From NCBI GenBank assembly GCA_047921075.1, contig JBLRWS010000011.1, forward strand, positions 1 through 47,255: a DNA stretch of 47,255 nucleotides, in the 5' to 3' direction. Shown one piece after another: positions 37,136 through 46,307 of the stretch. The translations under genes and the position numbers were made by a program. Numbering within the stretch: the stretch's first letter is position 1; each line of letters starts with the position of its first letter. The DNA comes from JBLRWS01 sp047921075. GTDB lineage: Bacteria; Bacteroidota; Rhodothermia; Balneolales; Balneolaceae. Below the pieces are notes generated by a model. The model was not told where the DNA came from and ran no database searches. It saw nothing but the letters and a program-made list of their open reading frames with translations.

Positions 37136-38272
37136 ATGAAGATAGGTATTGTTTGTTATCCGACGTTTGGGGGAAGTGGGGTTGTTGCCACGGAATTGGC
37201 GAAAGGATTGGCCGACCGTGGACACAAGCTTCATATTTTGAGTTATGCCCGTCCAGCCCGCCTCGATTCGTTGCGTACCGATATCACCTTCCATGAAGTG
37301 GACCTGAGCTCGTATCCGTTATTTGAATACCCACCGTACGATCTGGCCCTTGCCAATGTGATGGTGAATCTGATCAAATATGAAAAACTTGATGTGTTGC
37401 ATGTTCATTACGCCATCCCTCATGCAACCAGCGCCTACCTGGCCAAACAGATATTAGGAGATGCCGCCCGGCATGTGCCGATCATTACCACATTGCACGG
37501 AACCGATATTACGCTGATTGGCAGCGATCCGAGTTACAAAGATGTGGTTGATTTTTCCATCAACCAGAGCGACGGGGTTACGGCGGTGTCGGATTATCTG
37601 AAGGAAGAGACCTACAAGCTGTTCGATATCAAACGGGAGATTGAGGTGATTCCCAACTTTATCGATCTGGATCGGTTTAAAAAGTCGAATAAGAATCATT
37701 TCAAAAAAGCGCTCTGCCCCGAAGGTGAAAAGGTGATCACACACGTTTCCAATTTCCGTGAGGTGAAACGGGTACCGGACGTGATTTCTACCTTTAACGT
37801 AGTGCTGCAAAATGGCGTAGACGCGAAGCTTTTGATGGTGGGCGACGGCCCCGACCGCAGCAAAGCCGAAAGCCGGTGCCGTGAACTTGGAATCTGCAGT
37901 AAGGTGCGCTTTCTGGGCAAGCAGGAGCAGGTAGAAGAGGTGTTATCGATCTCCGATCTGTTTTTGATTCCATCGGGCAGTGAAACCTTTGGGCTGGCGG
38001 CCTTGGAAGCGATGAGCTGCAGTGTGCCCGTGATAAGCTCCGATATTGGCGGGTTGCCCGAAGTGAACATCCACGGAGAAACCGGCTATTTATGTCCGCT
38101 TGGCGATGTGGAGTGCATGGGCAAACATGCCACCAAAATTTTGACGGATGAGAAGCTTCATCAAAAGATGTCGAAAGCCGCACGCGCACGTGCCGAGCAG
38201 TTCGAGCTCTACTCGGTTGTGGAGACGTACGAGAACTATTATAAAGCAACAATTCAAAAACTGAAGGGGTAA
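37136..38272 (+). CDS. bshA: N-acetyl-alpha-D-glucosaminyl L-malate synthase BshA (bacillithiol biosynthesis)
   Basis: The 378-residue GT4-type glycosyltransferase begins MKIGIVCYPTFGGSGVVATELAKGL and has HVHYAIPHATSAYLA, TTLHGTDITLIGSDPSY, and the C-terminal nucleotide-sugar site SGSETFGLAALEAMSC. These are the recognisable blocks of BshA, which transfers N-acetylglucosamine from UDP to L-malate as the first step of bacillithiol synthesis in the cytoplasm. BshB and BshC are not in the window. It ends four bases before the convergent lhgO stop. Confidence 0.94.
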   Translation: MKIGIVCYPTFGGSGVVATELAKGLADRGHKLHILSYARPARLDSLRTDITFHEVDLSSYPLFEYPPYDLALANVMVNLIKYEKLDVLHVHYAIPHATSAYLAKQILGDAARHVPIITTLHGTDITLIGSDPSYKDVVDFSINQSDGVTAVSDYLKEETYKLFDIKREIEVIPNFIDLDRFKKSNKNHFKKALCPEGEKVITHVSNFREVKRVPDVISTFNVVLQNGVDAKLLMVGDGPDRSKAESRCRELGICSKVRFLGKQEQVEEVLSISDLFLIPSGSETFGLAALEAMSCSVPVISSDIGGLPEVNIHGETGYLCPLGDVECMGKHATKILTDEKLHQKMSKAARARAEQFELYSVVETYENYYKATIQKLKG

Positions 38273-38276
38273 CTGC

Positions 38277-39476
38277 CTACCCCAACGTTTTAGATACCCT
38301 GTTACAGATCTCATCTCCAATAGCGAGTCCGGCTGTGGCGGCCGGGCTTGGCGCATTCAATACATGAAACTGCGTGCCTTTTTGTTCGATGTGGAAATCA
38401 TCTACTAAGGTGCCGTCCGGGCGAAGTGCCATGGCTCTGACACCGGAAGGAGAGGGTTCAATATCGTCGATACCGACAGCGGGAATCAGCTTTTGAAGTT
38501 TGGTAAGAAAGGCTTTTTTGGAGATGGATCGAACCCATTCATCGAGGCCCATGCGCCAGTGTTTGTGCGCCAGTTTCCAGAACCCGGGAAAATCGACGGT
38601 ATCGAGCGTATCCTGCAAATCGAACGAGAAGGTGCTGTAGCCTTCGCGCTCAAACGCAAAGACAGCATTTGGGCCGCACTCTATACCACCGGTGGCCATT
38701 CGGGTGAAGTGCACACCAAGAAATGGAAAGTCGGGGTTGGGTACGGGGTAGATAAGGCTGCGCACCAGATGTTCGGCGTGCGGTTTTAGTGTAAAATATT
38801 CGCCCCGAAACGGCACGATTTTCAGGTCTGATTGGATGCCCCCACTTGCTGCCAGGCGATCACTTTGCAGCCCGCCACACCCGATGACCACGCCCGCTTC
38901 CACGGTCTGTTTGGCTGCCGTTAGCCGGCAATGCCCGTTCACGGTTTGAATGGATTGGATCTCGCTATTCAGATGAACCGCATGGCCGGATTGGCGCAAT
39001 AGACGGGCCAGCGCATTGCAAACCCCGGCATAATCTACAATTCCTGCGCATGGCACATGGATAGAGGCCACAGCGGCTACGTGCGGTTCAATGGCCAGCG
39101 TCTGGTTCCGGTTCAACATCTCAATTCCTTCGATGCCGTTTTTGATTCCCCGCTGGTAGATCGACTCCAGAGAGGGGGTCTCTTCCTCCGTAGTGGCAAC
39201 AATCACTTTTCCGCACACCTCGTGCGCCACACCGTGTTCCCGGCAAAAGGAAACCAGCTGATGGCGTCCATCTACACAGTTTTTGGCTTTGTAACTGCCG
39301 GGCTGATAGTAGATACCGGAGTGAATAACCCCCGAGTTGCGCCCGGTTTGATGGGCGGCCACATGCGGCTCTTTTTCAAATACGGCGATGGAGGCGTCGG
39401 GGTAACGAAGAGAGAGTTTCCACGCGGTGGAGAGCCCGACGATACCGGCGCCGACAATGGCAAAGTCTACAGTCAT
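38277..39476 (-). CDS. lhgO: L-2-hydroxyglutarate oxidase LhgO
   Basis: From the ATG at 39476 the protein has 399 residues and opens directly with an FAD-binding DFAIVGAGIVGLSTAWKLS; an in-frame ATG 18 bases upstream would only add a short tail. Family segments HQTGRNSGVIHSGIYY, KAKNCVDGRHQL and the C-terminal NAPSPAATAGLAIGDEI are present. The enzyme oxidises L-2-hydroxyglutarate to 2-oxoglutarate and passes electrons to the quinone pool, a metabolite-repair role. It is convergent with bshA and divergent from the TlpA-like gene; the 275-base spacer upstream contains no gene I can support. Confidence 0.93.
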   Translation of the reverse strand: MTVDFAIVGAGIVGLSTAWKLSLRYPDASIAVFEKEPHVAAHQTGRNSGVIHSGIYYQPGSYKAKNCVDGRHQLVSFCREHGVAHEVCGKVIVATTEEETPSLESIYQRGIKNGIEGIEMLNRNQTLAIEPHVAAVASIHVPCAGIVDYAGVCNALARLLRQSGHAVHLNSEIQSIQTVNGHCRLTAAKQTVEAGVVIGCGGLQSDRLAASGGIQSDLKIVPFRGEYFTLKPHAEHLVRSLIYPVPNPDFPFLGVHFTRMATGGIECGPNAVFAFEREGYSTFSFDLQDTLDTVDFPGFWKLAHKHWRMGLDEWVRSISKKAFLTKLQKLIPAVGIDDIEPSPSGVRAMALRPDGTLVDDFHIEQKGTQFHVLNAPSPAATAGLAIGDEICNRVSKTLG

Positions 39477-39714
39477 GGCACAAAAGATAGCCATCTTTTC
39501 GGTGGGTGTGAATGGCGAATTTTACAGGGCGACCGGCCCAGGATGAGGTTAGAAATAGGTCTATGGCAGGATTTGCAAAACCGATGCATAAAAGGATCAA
39601 ATGAAACATTAATTTTAGGACATTGTAAAGGGTATACAGTCTGTAATTGGTATCCTACATATTGCAAAACTGTAAAACCAGCTGCGCATAGATGCCTTCC
39701 CGCTAAAAAAACAG

Positions 39715-39722
39715 TATCTTTG
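39715..39722 (+). promoter_or_regulatory. Probable -7 promoter element for the TlpA-like gene
   Basis: TATCTTTG is an exact match to the TAnnTTTG consensus and lies 29 bases before the start codon. A -33 TTG at the usual distance is not obvious, so the call rests on the -7 match and position. Confidence 0.45.
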
Positions 39723-39751
39723 ACCAACTTCTTGATGAACCGGATATACCT

Positions 39752-40270
39752 ATGAAATTTTTGAACACGCTAACCCCAATACTCATTATCGCTCTGTTAT
39801 CCATGTCGGCCTGCAGCAGCGATGAGGGGCAAACTCAATCAAATGAGCCGAGTGACATTATAGCCAACGCTACCTTTGCCGATCTGGATGGCAATGAGGT
39901 GCACATCAGCGAATTCCGCGATCAGATTGTTTTGATCGATTTTTGGGAATCGTGGTGTGGACCGTGCCTGCAGGTGTTCCCCGCCATGCAGGAACTCCGT
40001 GAAGAGTATCCCGATCAATTTACGATGCTCGCTGTTACGGTTGGATTGAGTGAAGGACCCGAAGATGCCCGTGCATTTGCCGAACGCCACGATTACGATT
40101 TTGTATGGCTCTATGATGAGTATGGCATTTTTGAGCGGCTTGGCGGGCAGGGCATTCCGTTTAAGGTATATGTAAACCCCGACGGTGAACTGATTGAAAT
40201 AGAAATGGGTTCTCGTGGACGCCGGGGCGATTACGACAAGGCAAAAGAGAAAATTGCTACCTACTTTTAG
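39752..40270 (+). CDS. TlpA/ResA-like thioredoxin-fold lipoprotein
   Basis: The 172-residue protein starts with a lipoprotein signal (LLSMSACSS, Cys21 as the lipidated residue). The thioredoxin domain (about 40-170) has FWESWCGPCLQVF with the active-site pair CGPC and the cis-proline loop GGQGIPFKVYV. These periplasmic, membrane-attached proteins reduce disulfides in apocytochromes or other exported proteins. The lipid anchor and short length fit ResA/TlpA rather than cytosolic thioredoxin. The client is unknown. It lies 71 bases before ahcY. Confidence 0.92.
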   Translation: MKFLNTLTPILIIALLSMSACSSDEGQTQSNEPSDIIANATFADLDGNEVHISEFRDQIVLIDFWESWCGPCLQVFPAMQELREEYPDQFTMLAVTVGLSEGPEDARAFAERHDYDFVWLYDEYGIFERLGGQGIPFKVYVNPDGELIEIEMGSRGRRGDYDKAKEKIATYF

Positions 40271-40341
40271 CGAACCTATTCACCGCTAACAATGTTATCT
40301 TTATCGATTTGAACAGTTAAATTTTATAGAATTAAATACGA

Positions 40342-41643
40342 ATGGAACAACAAGTAGACAAACTACCCTACAAAGTTAAAGATATTGGGCTCTCGCGATT
40401 CGGACGCCAGGAGATTAAACTGGCCGAGGCAGAAATGCCCGGTTTGATGGCAACACGCGAAGAATTTGCTGCATCCAAGCCGCTGAAAGGTGCACGTATT
40501 GCCGGCTGCTTGCATATGACCGTACAAACCGCCGTACTGATTGAGACGCTCATAGAACTTGGTGCTGACGTGCAATGGTCCTCATGCAACATCTATTCTA
40601 CGCAAGACCACGCCGCGGCCGCGATTGCCGAAGCAGGAATTCCGGTCTATGCCTGGAAAGGGATGACCGAAGAAGAGTATGACTGGTGTATTGAACAAAC
40701 CCTCTTTTTTGAGGATGGCCAGCCGCTGAATATGATTTTGGACGACGGCGGCGACCTCACCAACCTGGTGCTTGACAAATATCCCGAGTTGGCCTCCAAC
40801 ATTCGCGGTATCTCGGAGGAAACAACAACCGGTGTGCTTCGCCTCTACGAGCGGATGAAAAAAGGGACGCTGACCATTCCCGCCATCAACGTAAATGACT
40901 CTGTGACAAAGTCGAAATTCGACAATAAATATGGATGCAAAGAGTCATGTGCCGATGCCATTCGCCGCGCCACCGACGTAATGATGGCCGGAAAAGTTGC
41001 CGTTGTTGCCGGTTACGGGGATGTGGGTAAAGGCTCGTCCGCTTCTCTGCGCGGTGCCGGTGCACGGGTTATTGTTACCGAGATTGACCCGATTTGCGCC
41101 CTGCAAGCCGCGATGGACGGCTACGAAGTTAAACGAATGGCCGATGCTGTAAAGGAAGCAGATATTATCGTTACCGCCACCGGTAACAAAGATATTATTA
41201 CCGCCGAGCATTTCTCCAACATGAAAGACAAGGCGATTGTAGGAAATATTGGCCATTTCGACAACGAAATTGATGTGAAATGGCTGAAAGAGAATTCCGA
41301 AGAGGAGAATATCAAGCCTCAGGTAGATCTTTTCCGCTTTGATGACGGCCGCGAAATTATTCTGCTCTCGCAGGGCCGCCTGATGAATCTCGGAAATGCT
41401 ACCGGGCACCCGAGCTTTGTGATGAGCAACAGCTTTACCAATCAGACGCTGGCTCAAATGGCACTCTGGAACGACGATTTCGAAGTAGGCGTGCATGTAT
41501 TGCCGAAAGATCTGGACGAGAAAGTAGCCCGGCTCCACCTGAAGAAAATTGGTGTAGAGCTCGAAGAACTTAGCAAGGAGCAGGCCGACTACATCGGCGT
41601 GCCGAAAGAGGGCCCATACAAACCCGAGCACTACCGATACTGA
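40342..41643 (+). CDS. ahcY: Adenosylhomocysteinase (S-adenosyl-L-homocysteine hydrolase)
   Basis: The 433-residue protein follows the AhcY family along its length: KPLKGARIAGCLHMTVQTAV near the start, SCNIYSTQDHAAAAIA, SEETTTGVLRLYE, the NAD-binding VVAGYGDVGKGSSASLRGAG, NIGHFDNEIDV and the terminal GPYKPEHYRY. The enzyme splits S-adenosylhomocysteine into adenosine and homocysteine in the cytoplasm. It relieves product inhibition of methyltransferases such as EgtD. A TATCTTTA sequence (40296-40303) is a weak -7 candidate, and I see no SAH riboswitch in the 71-base leader. A clear terminator follows. Confidence 0.97.
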   Translation: MEQQVDKLPYKVKDIGLSRFGRQEIKLAEAEMPGLMATREEFAASKPLKGARIAGCLHMTVQTAVLIETLIELGADVQWSSCNIYSTQDHAAAAIAEAGIPVYAWKGMTEEEYDWCIEQTLFFEDGQPLNMILDDGGDLTNLVLDKYPELASNIRGISEETTTGVLRLYERMKKGTLTIPAINVNDSVTKSKFDNKYGCKESCADAIRRATDVMMAGKVAVVAGYGDVGKGSSASLRGAGARVIVTEIDPICALQAAMDGYEVKRMADAVKEADIIVTATGNKDIITAEHFSNMKDKAIVGNIGHFDNEIDVKWLKENSEEENIKPQVDLFRFDDGREIILLSQGRLMNLGNATGHPSFVMSNSFTNQTLAQMALWNDDFEVGVHVLPKDLDEKVARLHLKKIGVELEELSKEQADYIGVPKEGPYKPEHYRY

Positions 41644-41669
41644 TCATCGCATTCTTATGGATCGATACC

Positions 41670-41703
41670 AAACCCCGCCGGCTTTTGCCGACGGGGTTTT
41701 TTT
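41670..41703 (+). terminator. Rho-independent terminator after ahcY
   Basis: AACCCCG-C-CGGC pairs with GCCG-A-CGGGGTT around a 4-base loop, with one internal mismatch, followed by T-rich sequence ending at 41703. It is 27 bases past the stop codon. Confidence 0.88.
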
Positions 41704-41967
41704 GTAGAGGCAAATCCGATCCGTTTTACATTTTTTATCCAAAATGGGCGGTATTTCCGCATCATCCATTTTGCGAACACCCCGGTGCTGTATAAGTTAA
41801 GCAGTGATAGCAAACAAACTGCCTGAATGCACGGCCCGGATCAGTCTACACCGCGTACGGTAGCTGCACATTACGGCTGATCGCTGGCGTACATCCGATT
41901 TGGCTTTTTTGCTGCTGACCCTTTTTTTGACAAGTAAACTGTAATTCGCAACTCAAGCTCTACCTGT
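41704..41967. other. Intergenic region before the amidohydrolase pair
   Basis: This stretch has no supported gene. It contains a nested stem-loop at 41741-41772: outer arms AAAATGG / CCATTTT and inner arms GCGG / CCGC around TATTT. Further on, TTTTTTTGACAAG at about 41921-41933 precedes the start at 41968 by some 35-45 bases and could be part of a promoter, though I cannot assign the boxes with confidence. Confidence 0.4.
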
Positions 41968-44922
41968 ATGATCCGAAAACAAAACGATAGCCGAACATTG
42001 GCCCATCGTTTGCGCACAATCTGTACGGCAGTGGCTGCATGGCTGCTTCTGCCATCGCTGCTGCTCGCGCAAACGGTACCAACCGACGGAATGAAAGACA
42101 ACACCCCCCGCATTCACGCTTTTACGAATGCAACCATCATCACATCCCCCGGTACGACCATCCAAAATGGCACACTGGTTATTCGGGATGGCGTCATTGA
42201 AGCCGTTGGGCGACGGGCCTCCATCCCTGACGACGCCCGTGTGTGGAATATGGAAGGAAAGACCATTTATCCCGGATTTATCGATGCTTTTTCAGAAGCA
42301 GGTATGGACGATCCGCGGGAGGAGATTGACCGCGGCCCGCAGTCGTGGAGCCCGCACCTGCGTGCGCATCTCTCAGCGGCTGATGAATTTAAAGATGATG
42401 ACGCTGTGGGCGCGTTGCGATCCAACGGATTTACGGTTGCCAACTCGGTGCCAACATTGGGCATCTTTCGTGGTTCATCCTCGGCGGTCAGCTTGTCCGA
42501 CAGCCGCGTAACCGACCGGATTATTCGTGATAATATTGCACAAAGTGTGACGATGAACCGGGGTCGGGAGTTCGGCTTTGGTTATCCGACATCCACAATT
42601 GGTGTCTACGCGTTTATTCGGCAGGGGCTGTACGATGCCGACTGGCACGACCGGGCACACGCTCGATATAACTCCAACCCCTCCGGGCTGGAACGTCCCG
42701 AATGGAACGCGCCGCTTGCCGCATTGCGTGGCGTAGTACGCGACGGGCAGCCGCTCTTTTTTATCACAAGTAATGAGGAGGAAATTCTGCGTGCACTGCG
42801 TATTCGCGATGAGTTTTCCGTAACACCGTGGATTAAAGGAAATGGCTATGAGTATCGAATTTTAGACGTACTGGCCGATGCCGGCACGCCGATTATCCTG
42901 CCGCTTACGTTTCCCGACAAACCGGAGATTGACTCACCCGAGGATGCGCTAAACCGGAGCCTGGCCGAATTGCGCCACTATTATCTGGCACCGGAAAATC
43001 CGGCTCGCCTGGCCAATGCCGGTGTTCAATTTGCCATCACACCGCACGGTCTTGACAATCACCGCCACTTTTTTGATCGTCTGCGGCAGTCGGTTGCACG
43101 CGGGCTCAACAAAGAACGGGCGCTGGCTGCATTAACAACCGATCCGGCGTCGATGCTTGGCATTCAGCGCACCCATGGCTCTATAGAGCAGGGCAAAGCA
43201 GCCAGTTTTGTCGTTACGGATGGTGATCTGTTCGAGAACGGCACAAAAATTTTAGATGTATGGGTAGACGGTGGCCGCCACGAAATAAACAGCGAACCGG
43301 TGATGGATCCGCGTGGCACCTGGACGTTTGCTTTTGCAGATGGCTCTCTGTCGGGAGAAGTATCCCTCACAGGAACGTTGAGCCGCCTTCGCGGAAATGT
43401 GACGATTGACGGAACGAAGATTTCGTTGGAGTCAGCAACCGTTTTGGCAGATGCCGGCCGCCTTCGGATGGCATTTTCAGGAGACAGCCTGGATGTGAGC
43501 GGACAGATACGAATGACCGCCTCGGTGCAGCAAAACCGTCTCTTTGGCTGGGCCGAAATTCCCGGTTCAGACCGCGCAGAGTGGCATGGTGAACGGACTG
43601 GCGATTTTGAAGAGGAAGAAAACAACGAGCCGAAAGAGCATCGTGAGCTAAACCTCGCCGATATCCGTCCCGCTATGGAGTATGGACGGGAAAGCCTCCC
43701 GGAGCAACCGCGCGCGGTGCTGGTGCGCAATGCTACCATCTGGACAATGGGCTCGCAAGGAGTCATTGAAAACGGCGATCTGCTGGTACGTGACGGCAAA
43801 GTTGCAGAGGTGGGTACAAATCTGAGTGCGCCTCGCAACGCGGTTGTGATTGATGCGGCCGGTAAACATGTAACACCCGGACTGATTGACGCCCACCTGC
43901 ACTCTGGAACCGATGGGGTGAATGAAGTGGGGAACGCCATCACCGCTGAAGTCCGCCTTGGAGATGTGTTGAATATCAACAACATCTGGATGTATCGGCA
44001 GCTGGCCGGCGGATTAACCACAGCGCATGTGATGCACGGATCGGCCAACCCGATTGGCGGGCAGAATGCGTTCGTGAAAATGCGATGGGGCGCGCTATCC
44101 GGCGATCTTCAGCTCGAAGGAGCACCGCGTACGGTGAAATTTGCACTGGGCGAGAACCCCAAGCGCGTGGGCAGCGACCGTTATCCCGAAACACGCATGG
44201 GCACCCATCAGATTATTTCCGATCGATTTAAAAACGCCCGCGATTATGAAGCGCGCTGGCAGGCGTGGGAACGTAACAATAACGGACTCCCGCCGCGACG
44301 TGATCTGCGACTCGATGCCATCAGGGATATCCTCAACGGCGATATTTTGGTGCAGTCGCACAGTTACCGCCAGGATGAAATTTTGATGTTAACCCGACTG
44401 GCCGAAGAGTTTGGCTTTTCGATCAAGGCGTTTCATCACGGAGTGGAAGCGTACAAGGTGGCTCCGGAGCTTGCAGACAGCGGCGTGGGTGCCGTGGTCT
44501 GGTCAGACTGGTCATCCTTCAAAATTGAAGCGTATGATGGCATTTTGCACAACGCAAAGCTGCTGCACGAGGCTGGTGTACTTACCTCACTGCACTCCGA
44601 CAACAGCCAGATTGCCAGCCGTATGAATTGGGAAGCAGCCAAAATGGTACATGTAGGAGTGGATCCGGTGGATGCGCTTGCCATGGTAACCATCAATACA
44701 GCGGCCGTACTTGGAATTGATGACAAAGTAGGATCTCTCGAGCAGGGCAAAGATGCCGATTTTGTGATCTGGAGCGGCGATCCGCTCTCAACCTTTACCA
44801 AAGCGGAGCAGACCTGGGTGGACGGGCGAAAATATTTTGACCTCACCGAACACGGAAACCTCCGGGAAGAGGTAGAACGCGAGCGCGAAATGATTATTCA
44901 ATGGATATTGGAGGAGAAATAA
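41968..44922 (+). CDS. Double amidohydrolase-domain exported protein, N-terminal half lacking metal ligands
   Basis: The 984-residue protein carries a signal peptide (about 12-35, ending LLLAQ) and two imidazolonepropionase/D-aminoacylase-like amidohydrolase halves. The first (about 50-440) has GKTIYPGFIDAFSEAG where the family has DAHxH: Phe108 and Glu110 stand at the two metal-binding His positions. A beta-rich linker (about 445-560) follows. The second half (about 585-965) keeps His643 and His645 in GLIDAHLHSG, and later SHSYRQDE, FHHGVEA and LHSDNSQ, so it is the probable active site. These enzymes hydrolyse amide bonds of peptides, N-acyl amino acids or cyclic amides; the substrate is not readable. 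Its stop shares one base with the following gene's start. Confidence 0.88.
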   Translation: MIRKQNDSRTLAHRLRTICTAVAAWLLLPSLLLAQTVPTDGMKDNTPRIHAFTNATIITSPGTTIQNGTLVIRDGVIEAVGRRASIPDDARVWNMEGKTIYPGFIDAFSEAGMDDPREEIDRGPQSWSPHLRAHLSAADEFKDDDAVGALRSNGFTVANSVPTLGIFRGSSSAVSLSDSRVTDRIIRDNIAQSVTMNRGREFGFGYPTSTIGVYAFIRQGLYDADWHDRAHARYNSNPSGLERPEWNAPLAALRGVVRDGQPLFFITSNEEEILRALRIRDEFSVTPWIKGNGYEYRILDVLADAGTPIILPLTFPDKPEIDSPEDALNRSLAELRHYYLAPENPARLANAGVQFAITPHGLDNHRHFFDRLRQSVARGLNKERALAALTTDPASMLGIQRTHGSIEQGKAASFVVTDGDLFENGTKILDVWVDGGRHEINSEPVMDPRGTWTFAFADGSLSGEVSLTGTLSRLRGNVTIDGTKISLESATVLADAGRLRMAFSGDSLDVSGQIRMTASVQQNRLFGWAEIPGSDRAEWHGERTGDFEEEENNEPKEHRELNLADIRPAMEYGRESLPEQPRAVLVRNATIWTMGSQGVIENGDLLVRDGKVAEVGTNLSAPRNAVVIDAAGKHVTPGLIDAHLHSGTDGVNEVGNAITAEVRLGDVLNINNIWMYRQLAGGLTTAHVMHGSANPIGGQNAFVKMRWGALSGDLQLEGAPRTVKFALGENPKRVGSDRYPETRMGTHQIISDRFKNARDYEARWQAWERNNNGLPPRRDLRLDAIRDILNGDILVQSHSYRQDEILMLTRLAEEFGFSIKAFHHGVEAYKVAPELADSGVGAVVWSDWSSFKIEAYDGILHNAKLLHEAGVLTSLHSDNSQIASRMNWEAAKMVHVGVDPVDALAMVTINTAAVLGIDDKVGSLEQGKDADFVIWSGDPLSTFTKAEQTWVDGRKYFDLTEHGNLREEVEREREMIIQWILEEK
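44910..44914 (+). promoter_or_regulatory. Strong ribosome binding site deciding the start of the second amidohydrolase gene
   Basis: GGAGG lies inside the end of the preceding gene, seven bases before the ATG at 44922. Most genes in the window have weak or no such motif, so this one is notable. Confidence 0.75.
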
Positions 44923-46247
44923 TGAACGCCCGAACGAACACAAGTAAAAAGATAGATATGCTACGAACGACATTGCTGATGGCCGTACTGATGATTTTCT
45001 CATCACAGATTGTTTCAGCACAAATACAGGTGCCCGCCGAACGGCAGCAGGGCCCGATCGCCATTACCAATGTGGAAATCCACACTGTGAGTAACGGTGT
45101 TATTGAAAACGGCACCATTCTGTTTGAGGATGGCGTTATTACCGCCGTTGGGCAGAATGTTACAATCCCTGCGGGCACACGCCGAATCGCAATGCAGGGC
45201 AAACAGGTATATCCCGGTATGATCGCATCACAAAACCAGATGGGTTTGTACGAGATCGGTGCCGTAGATATGACTGTAGACCTGAACGAACAAGGCAATA
45301 TCAACCCCAACATTCGCCCTGAAGTGGCAGTGAATCCCGAAAGCCGGCATATTGGTACCGCCCGCTCTTCGGGCGTACTTGTGGCGGTATCCACACCCGG
45401 CGGCGGGCTCATCTCCGGCCAATCCTCGGCGATGAATCTCGACGGATGGAGCTGGGAGCAGATGTTGCTGGAATCCGGCGTGGGGCTGGTCATAAACTGG
45501 CCATCACCGAATAATGAAAACAACTATACACGAACACTGCGTAGCGCCAAGGAGTACTTTGCCACGGCCCGTGCCTATCATCGCGCGGTAGAGGCAGCAG
45601 AAAATGGCAATGCGCCTCGCCCGGAAGCGGATTCTAAATTAGAAGCGATGGGTCCTTTTTTGACCGGCGAGCGTCCCGTACTGATCAATGCTAACGAGGT
45701 GCGTCAGATTCAGGACGCCATCACCTGGGCGGTGCAGGAAGGATTGAAGCCGGTGATTGTCGGCGGGCGTGATGCGCATCTGGTAGCCGGCCAGCTGGTA
45801 GAACATGATGTGCCGGTGATGATTACATCTGTGCTTACCTCACCCAACCGCGCCTGGGAATCGTACGACAATGGGTACACCCTCCCTGCACGGTTGCATG
45901 AGGCAGGCGTTCGGATAGCCATCACGGGCGGTTCGAGTGCGCCGTATGCCTTTCGAACGCGAAACGAAGCCGGTGCAGCGGTCGCCTTTGGGCTGAGCCC
46001 GCTTGAGGCCTACAAGGCTGTCTCACTAAACCCCGCACAAATATTGGGGATTGATGACCGCGTTGGCTCCATCGAGCCCGGCAAAGATGCGACGTTTATC
46101 ATTACCGACGGATTTCCGCTGGAGTACCGTACGCAGATCGAGCAGGCGTTTATCCAGGGGCGGGAAATTGATATGATGGATGTCCACAAGCAGTTCTACG
46201 AAAAGTACAAGCAGAAGATTGATACATGGGAGTCGGCCTCTAACTAA
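44922..46247 (+). CDS. Amidohydrolase-like exported protein without HxH motif, partner of the preceding gene
   Basis: The start at 44922 is supported by a strong GGAGG (44910-44914) seven bases before it and by a TAATG overlap with the preceding stop; the upstream in-frame ATG at 44901 has no such support. The 441-residue product has a signal peptide (ending VSAQ) and an amidohydrolase fold (IENGTILFEDGVITAVG, LNPAQILGIDDRVGSIEPGKDA). In KQVYPGMIASQNQMG, Gln104 and Gln106 stand where the metal-binding HxH should be, so it is probably not a classical metal hydrolase. It may form a complex with the larger protein. Translation is evidently coupled to it. Confidence 0.86.
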   Translation: MNARTNTSKKIDMLRTTLLMAVLMIFSSQIVSAQIQVPAERQQGPIAITNVEIHTVSNGVIENGTILFEDGVITAVGQNVTIPAGTRRIAMQGKQVYPGMIASQNQMGLYEIGAVDMTVDLNEQGNINPNIRPEVAVNPESRHIGTARSSGVLVAVSTPGGGLISGQSSAMNLDGWSWEQMLLESGVGLVINWPSPNNENNYTRTLRSAKEYFATARAYHRAVEAAENGNAPRPEADSKLEAMGPFLTGERPVLINANEVRQIQDAITWAVQEGLKPVIVGGRDAHLVAGQLVEHDVPVMITSVLTSPNRAWESYDNGYTLPARLHEAGVRIAITGGSSAPYAFRTRNEAGAAVAFGLSPLEAYKAVSLNPAQILGIDDRVGSIEPGKDATFIITDGFPLEYRTQIEQAFIQGREIDMMDVHKQFYEKYKQKIDTWESASN

Positions 46248-46272
46248 GGCTGCTTTCAGGATCTGCTATTCA

Positions 46273-46307
46273 AAACCCGGTTGCATATCGATGCGCCGGG
46301 TTTTTTT
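46273..46307 (+). terminator. Rho-independent terminator after the amidohydrolase pair
   Basis: AAACCCGG pairs with CCGGGTTT, with an inner GCAT/ATGC stem around ATCG, followed by T7. The T-tract overlaps the stop codon region (46306-46308) of the convergent hydrolase gene. Confidence 0.85.

Noticed and set aside
40271..40341. Possible SAH riboswitch before ahcY
   Set aside because: The 71-base leader has no stable helices matching that RNA and is too short and AT-rich.
43164..44048. Minus-strand 294-codon frame opposite the amidohydrolase gene
   Set aside because: The Ser/Arg/Pro-rich product with no motif is typical of antisense of a GC-balanced coding region.
44901..44921. Earlier ATG for the second amidohydrolase gene
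   Set aside because: It has no ribosome site and would prepend seven residues, whereas the ATG at 44922 has GGAGG at the right spacing and overlaps the previous stop.
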